Shown: positions 62,544-64,000 of the stretch, one piece after another
How positions within the stretch are numbered: position 1 is the stretch's first letter
How the letters are laid out: each line of letters starts with the position of its first letter
Assembly: GCA_965112735.1 (NCBI GenBank)
Contig: OZ218960.1
Coordinates: 1,674,001-1,738,000 of the forward strand
Reading direction: 5' to 3'
From: Phaeosaccion multiseriatum
Lineage: Eukaryota > Ochrophyta, other classes
DNA length: 64,000 nucleotides
Program-made: the position numbers and the translations under genes
Notes under the pieces: model-generated
What the model saw: the letters and a program-made list of their open reading frames with translations, nothing else
Told to the model about the DNA's origin: nothing
Databases searched by the model: none

Positions 62544-63267
62544 TCAGAGGATGCCCGGTGCTCGAATGCCCCCAGTGCCTCGTAAGCTCCTCTGAAGCTG
62601 TTTGGGGTCCGCCCATGAGCTACCCAAATAATCATCATCCGTGGCTTCTGCTAACTTTTTCATCTCCTCCTGCTTCTTAAAGTAGTGGGCCATCATTGCC
62701 TTACGCTCGTCTTCTGTAACGGCGGCTTCTCTCCCAGGAGGGCCCGAGCCCGCCTTCTGCAGTTTCACCACCAGTTTTGTCTTCTCGTTCCGGCCCACTC
62801 GGTCTCGAAGCTTGCTGCCCCGCCTGATGGAGAGGTTGGATTGAATTCATTGGTTGGATTCCAATCATTTGATTACAGTCGTTGGATTGGAGAAAAGAAG
62901 AACATACATCAGAAACAAAGCGATTGAATAAGAGCAACGTGCTGTGTTTCGCAGTCGATTTTACCCTCCCACGAACACACGCACTCACTCGAACTCCTTC
63001 CCCGCCATCCACAGCCTCACGCACGTAAGCACGCACCCACCCACTCACCCACTCAGCCACTCACCCACCCACGCACCCACCCACCCACGCACTCACTTGA
63101 ACTCCTTGCCCGACATCCACAGGCCTGCGGTGTCGTCCTCCAACAGCTCCTGCTCGGCTTGCGTGCCCGCCAAGCCCTCGGTGCCCTCGATGCTCAGACG
63201 CACAATGTCGAACTCAGGCAGGCCCATCGGGTAGGCTGTTTAATTATTTCATTCAATTTGTAAGGCA

Positions 63268-63302
<35 letters not shown>

Positions 63303-63691
63303 AGGTGTGTTAGGGGGAGGGGGTTGGGGAGGGGGGGGCGGCGGAATGGAGGGGACTGAGTACCAACATCTTCTCCACACGCAACACAGCTGCCTTTCTT
63401 CCTTCCTCCTTTCCTCCCGCCTTCCCTCCCTCCCTCACTTCCTCACTCCCTCTCTCCCTCCCTCCCTCCCCCTCCCCTCTCCCCCCTTCCTCACCCATGG
63501 TGACTGCTCCTCGAATATTGTCAAGCTTCTCGTCGAGGATCTCCTGTGTGATGGCGATGCGTTGCTTCACCTGCTGAGGGTCAACGGCCATCTCCGCGTC
63601 TCTACCATTAGGGTGAGTGGGGGGTGTCAGGACAGGGGGGGGGGGGGGGGGGTGTCAGGACAGAGGGTGAAAGTACACGCACACACACGCA

Positions 63692-63740
<49 letters not shown>

Positions 63741-63836
63741 ATCCCCCTCGCCAAGGTCCTACATTCCCCTTTCCTTGCGGGCCCATACTGTGTGGGGCTT
63801 TTGCGGCCTTCAACAGGAAATCATACTAGAGGACAT

Positions 63837-63875
<39 letters not shown>

Positions 63876-64000
63876 ATCTTACGTGCAAACTCTGTCGAAC
63901 GTGTCCATAAGCTGGGGGCCCACTCCGTTTCCAGTCCTCTTGCCCGAGGGGTCAGCACAGTAGTGCTCGCCTTTATCGATGACTATGCCTTCCGATTCCT
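62544..64000 (-). CDS. CFAP298: Cilia- and flagella-associated protein 298 (partial, 5' end outside window)
   Basis: Cytoplasmic factor required for assembly of axonemal outer dynein arms and ciliary motility (C21orf59/Kurly in animals). Four exons are visible and join in phase: 64000-63883 (cut by the edge), 63601-63495, 63235-63097, 62823-62544 (stop TGA). Diagnostic blocks: RGAVTMAYPMGLPEFDIVRL (human: VYPMGLPPYDPIR), GLAGTQAEQELLEDDTAGLW with MSGKEFKRGSKLRDRVGRNE (human: AKELRRTKKLSDYVGKNEKT), and the C-terminus DDDYLGSSWADPKQLQRSLR (human: DDDAYLNSPWADNTALKR). Order and spacing match the C-terminal two thirds of the family. Introns are short and hold CACC and GT repeats. Its presence implies a flagellated stage. 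Identification is firm. Confidence 0.92.
63675..63738. repeat. (CA)n run in CFAP298 intron
   Basis: About 60 bp of CA dinucleotide between the first two visible exons. Next to it (63618-63668) lie two GGTGTCAGGACAG phrases separated by a poly-G run, and an AATC tetranucleotide run at 63839-63874. Confidence 0.9.

Overview
The window is nuclear DNA from a eukaryote, not a prokaryote. Most recognised genes are split by GT-AG introns (one probable GC-AG), and I re-joined 10 multi-exon genes whose exon phases all close. Ubiquitin, 20S proteasome beta-6, a mitoribosomal protein, legumain and an axonemal assembly factor place it in a flagellated protist. One truncated gene opens with a signal peptide followed by an FVAP-like junction, the style of plastid preproteins in algae with red-derived plastids. 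Compact genes with introns filled by microsatellites fit a chromerid-like alga (Vitrella type), but that is inference, not proof.

Layout: 1-2753 (-) acidic, possibly plastid-targeted protein, cut by the left edge; 3119-9877 (-) mitoribosomal mS23-like protein; 10085-11732 (+) F-box/ankyrin-like protein; 11733-14560 gene-poor, with a nested tandem-repeat block carrying perfect 26-bp hairpins; 14650-18482 (-) fragmentary exons, one C2-like; 18485-20620 unassigned, with a broken ORF; 20747-25611 (+) legumain; 26145-27056 (-) Lys/Arg/Ser-rich protein; 27389-32930 (+) amino-acid transporter; 33638-36163 (-) DUF3228-like protein; 37579-42542 (-) PH-domain protein kinase; 42899-45184 (-) ten-repeat polyubiquitin; 45185-48895 gene-poor; 48896-51126 (-) proteasome beta-6; 51349-53485 (+) N-myristoylation-motif orphan; 53949-59799 (+) 998-residue orphan; 60585-61193 (+) orphan; 62544-64000 (-) CFAP298, cut by the right edge.

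The genes do not form one pathway. They are housekeeping functions (proteolysis, mitochondrial translation, transport, signalling, flagellar assembly) beside orphans. Three head-to-head pairs share 207-332 bp intergenic spaces. Long introns are almost pure CTCC, CTCA, CTGT, CCCCT, GACT or GT/CA runs, and several are purine-rich near the donor and pyrimidine-rich near the acceptor. Short motifs recur between genes, introns and intergenic DNA, including a CAG-linked motif read in different frames by different proteins. No CRISPR array, rRNA or tRNA was seen.
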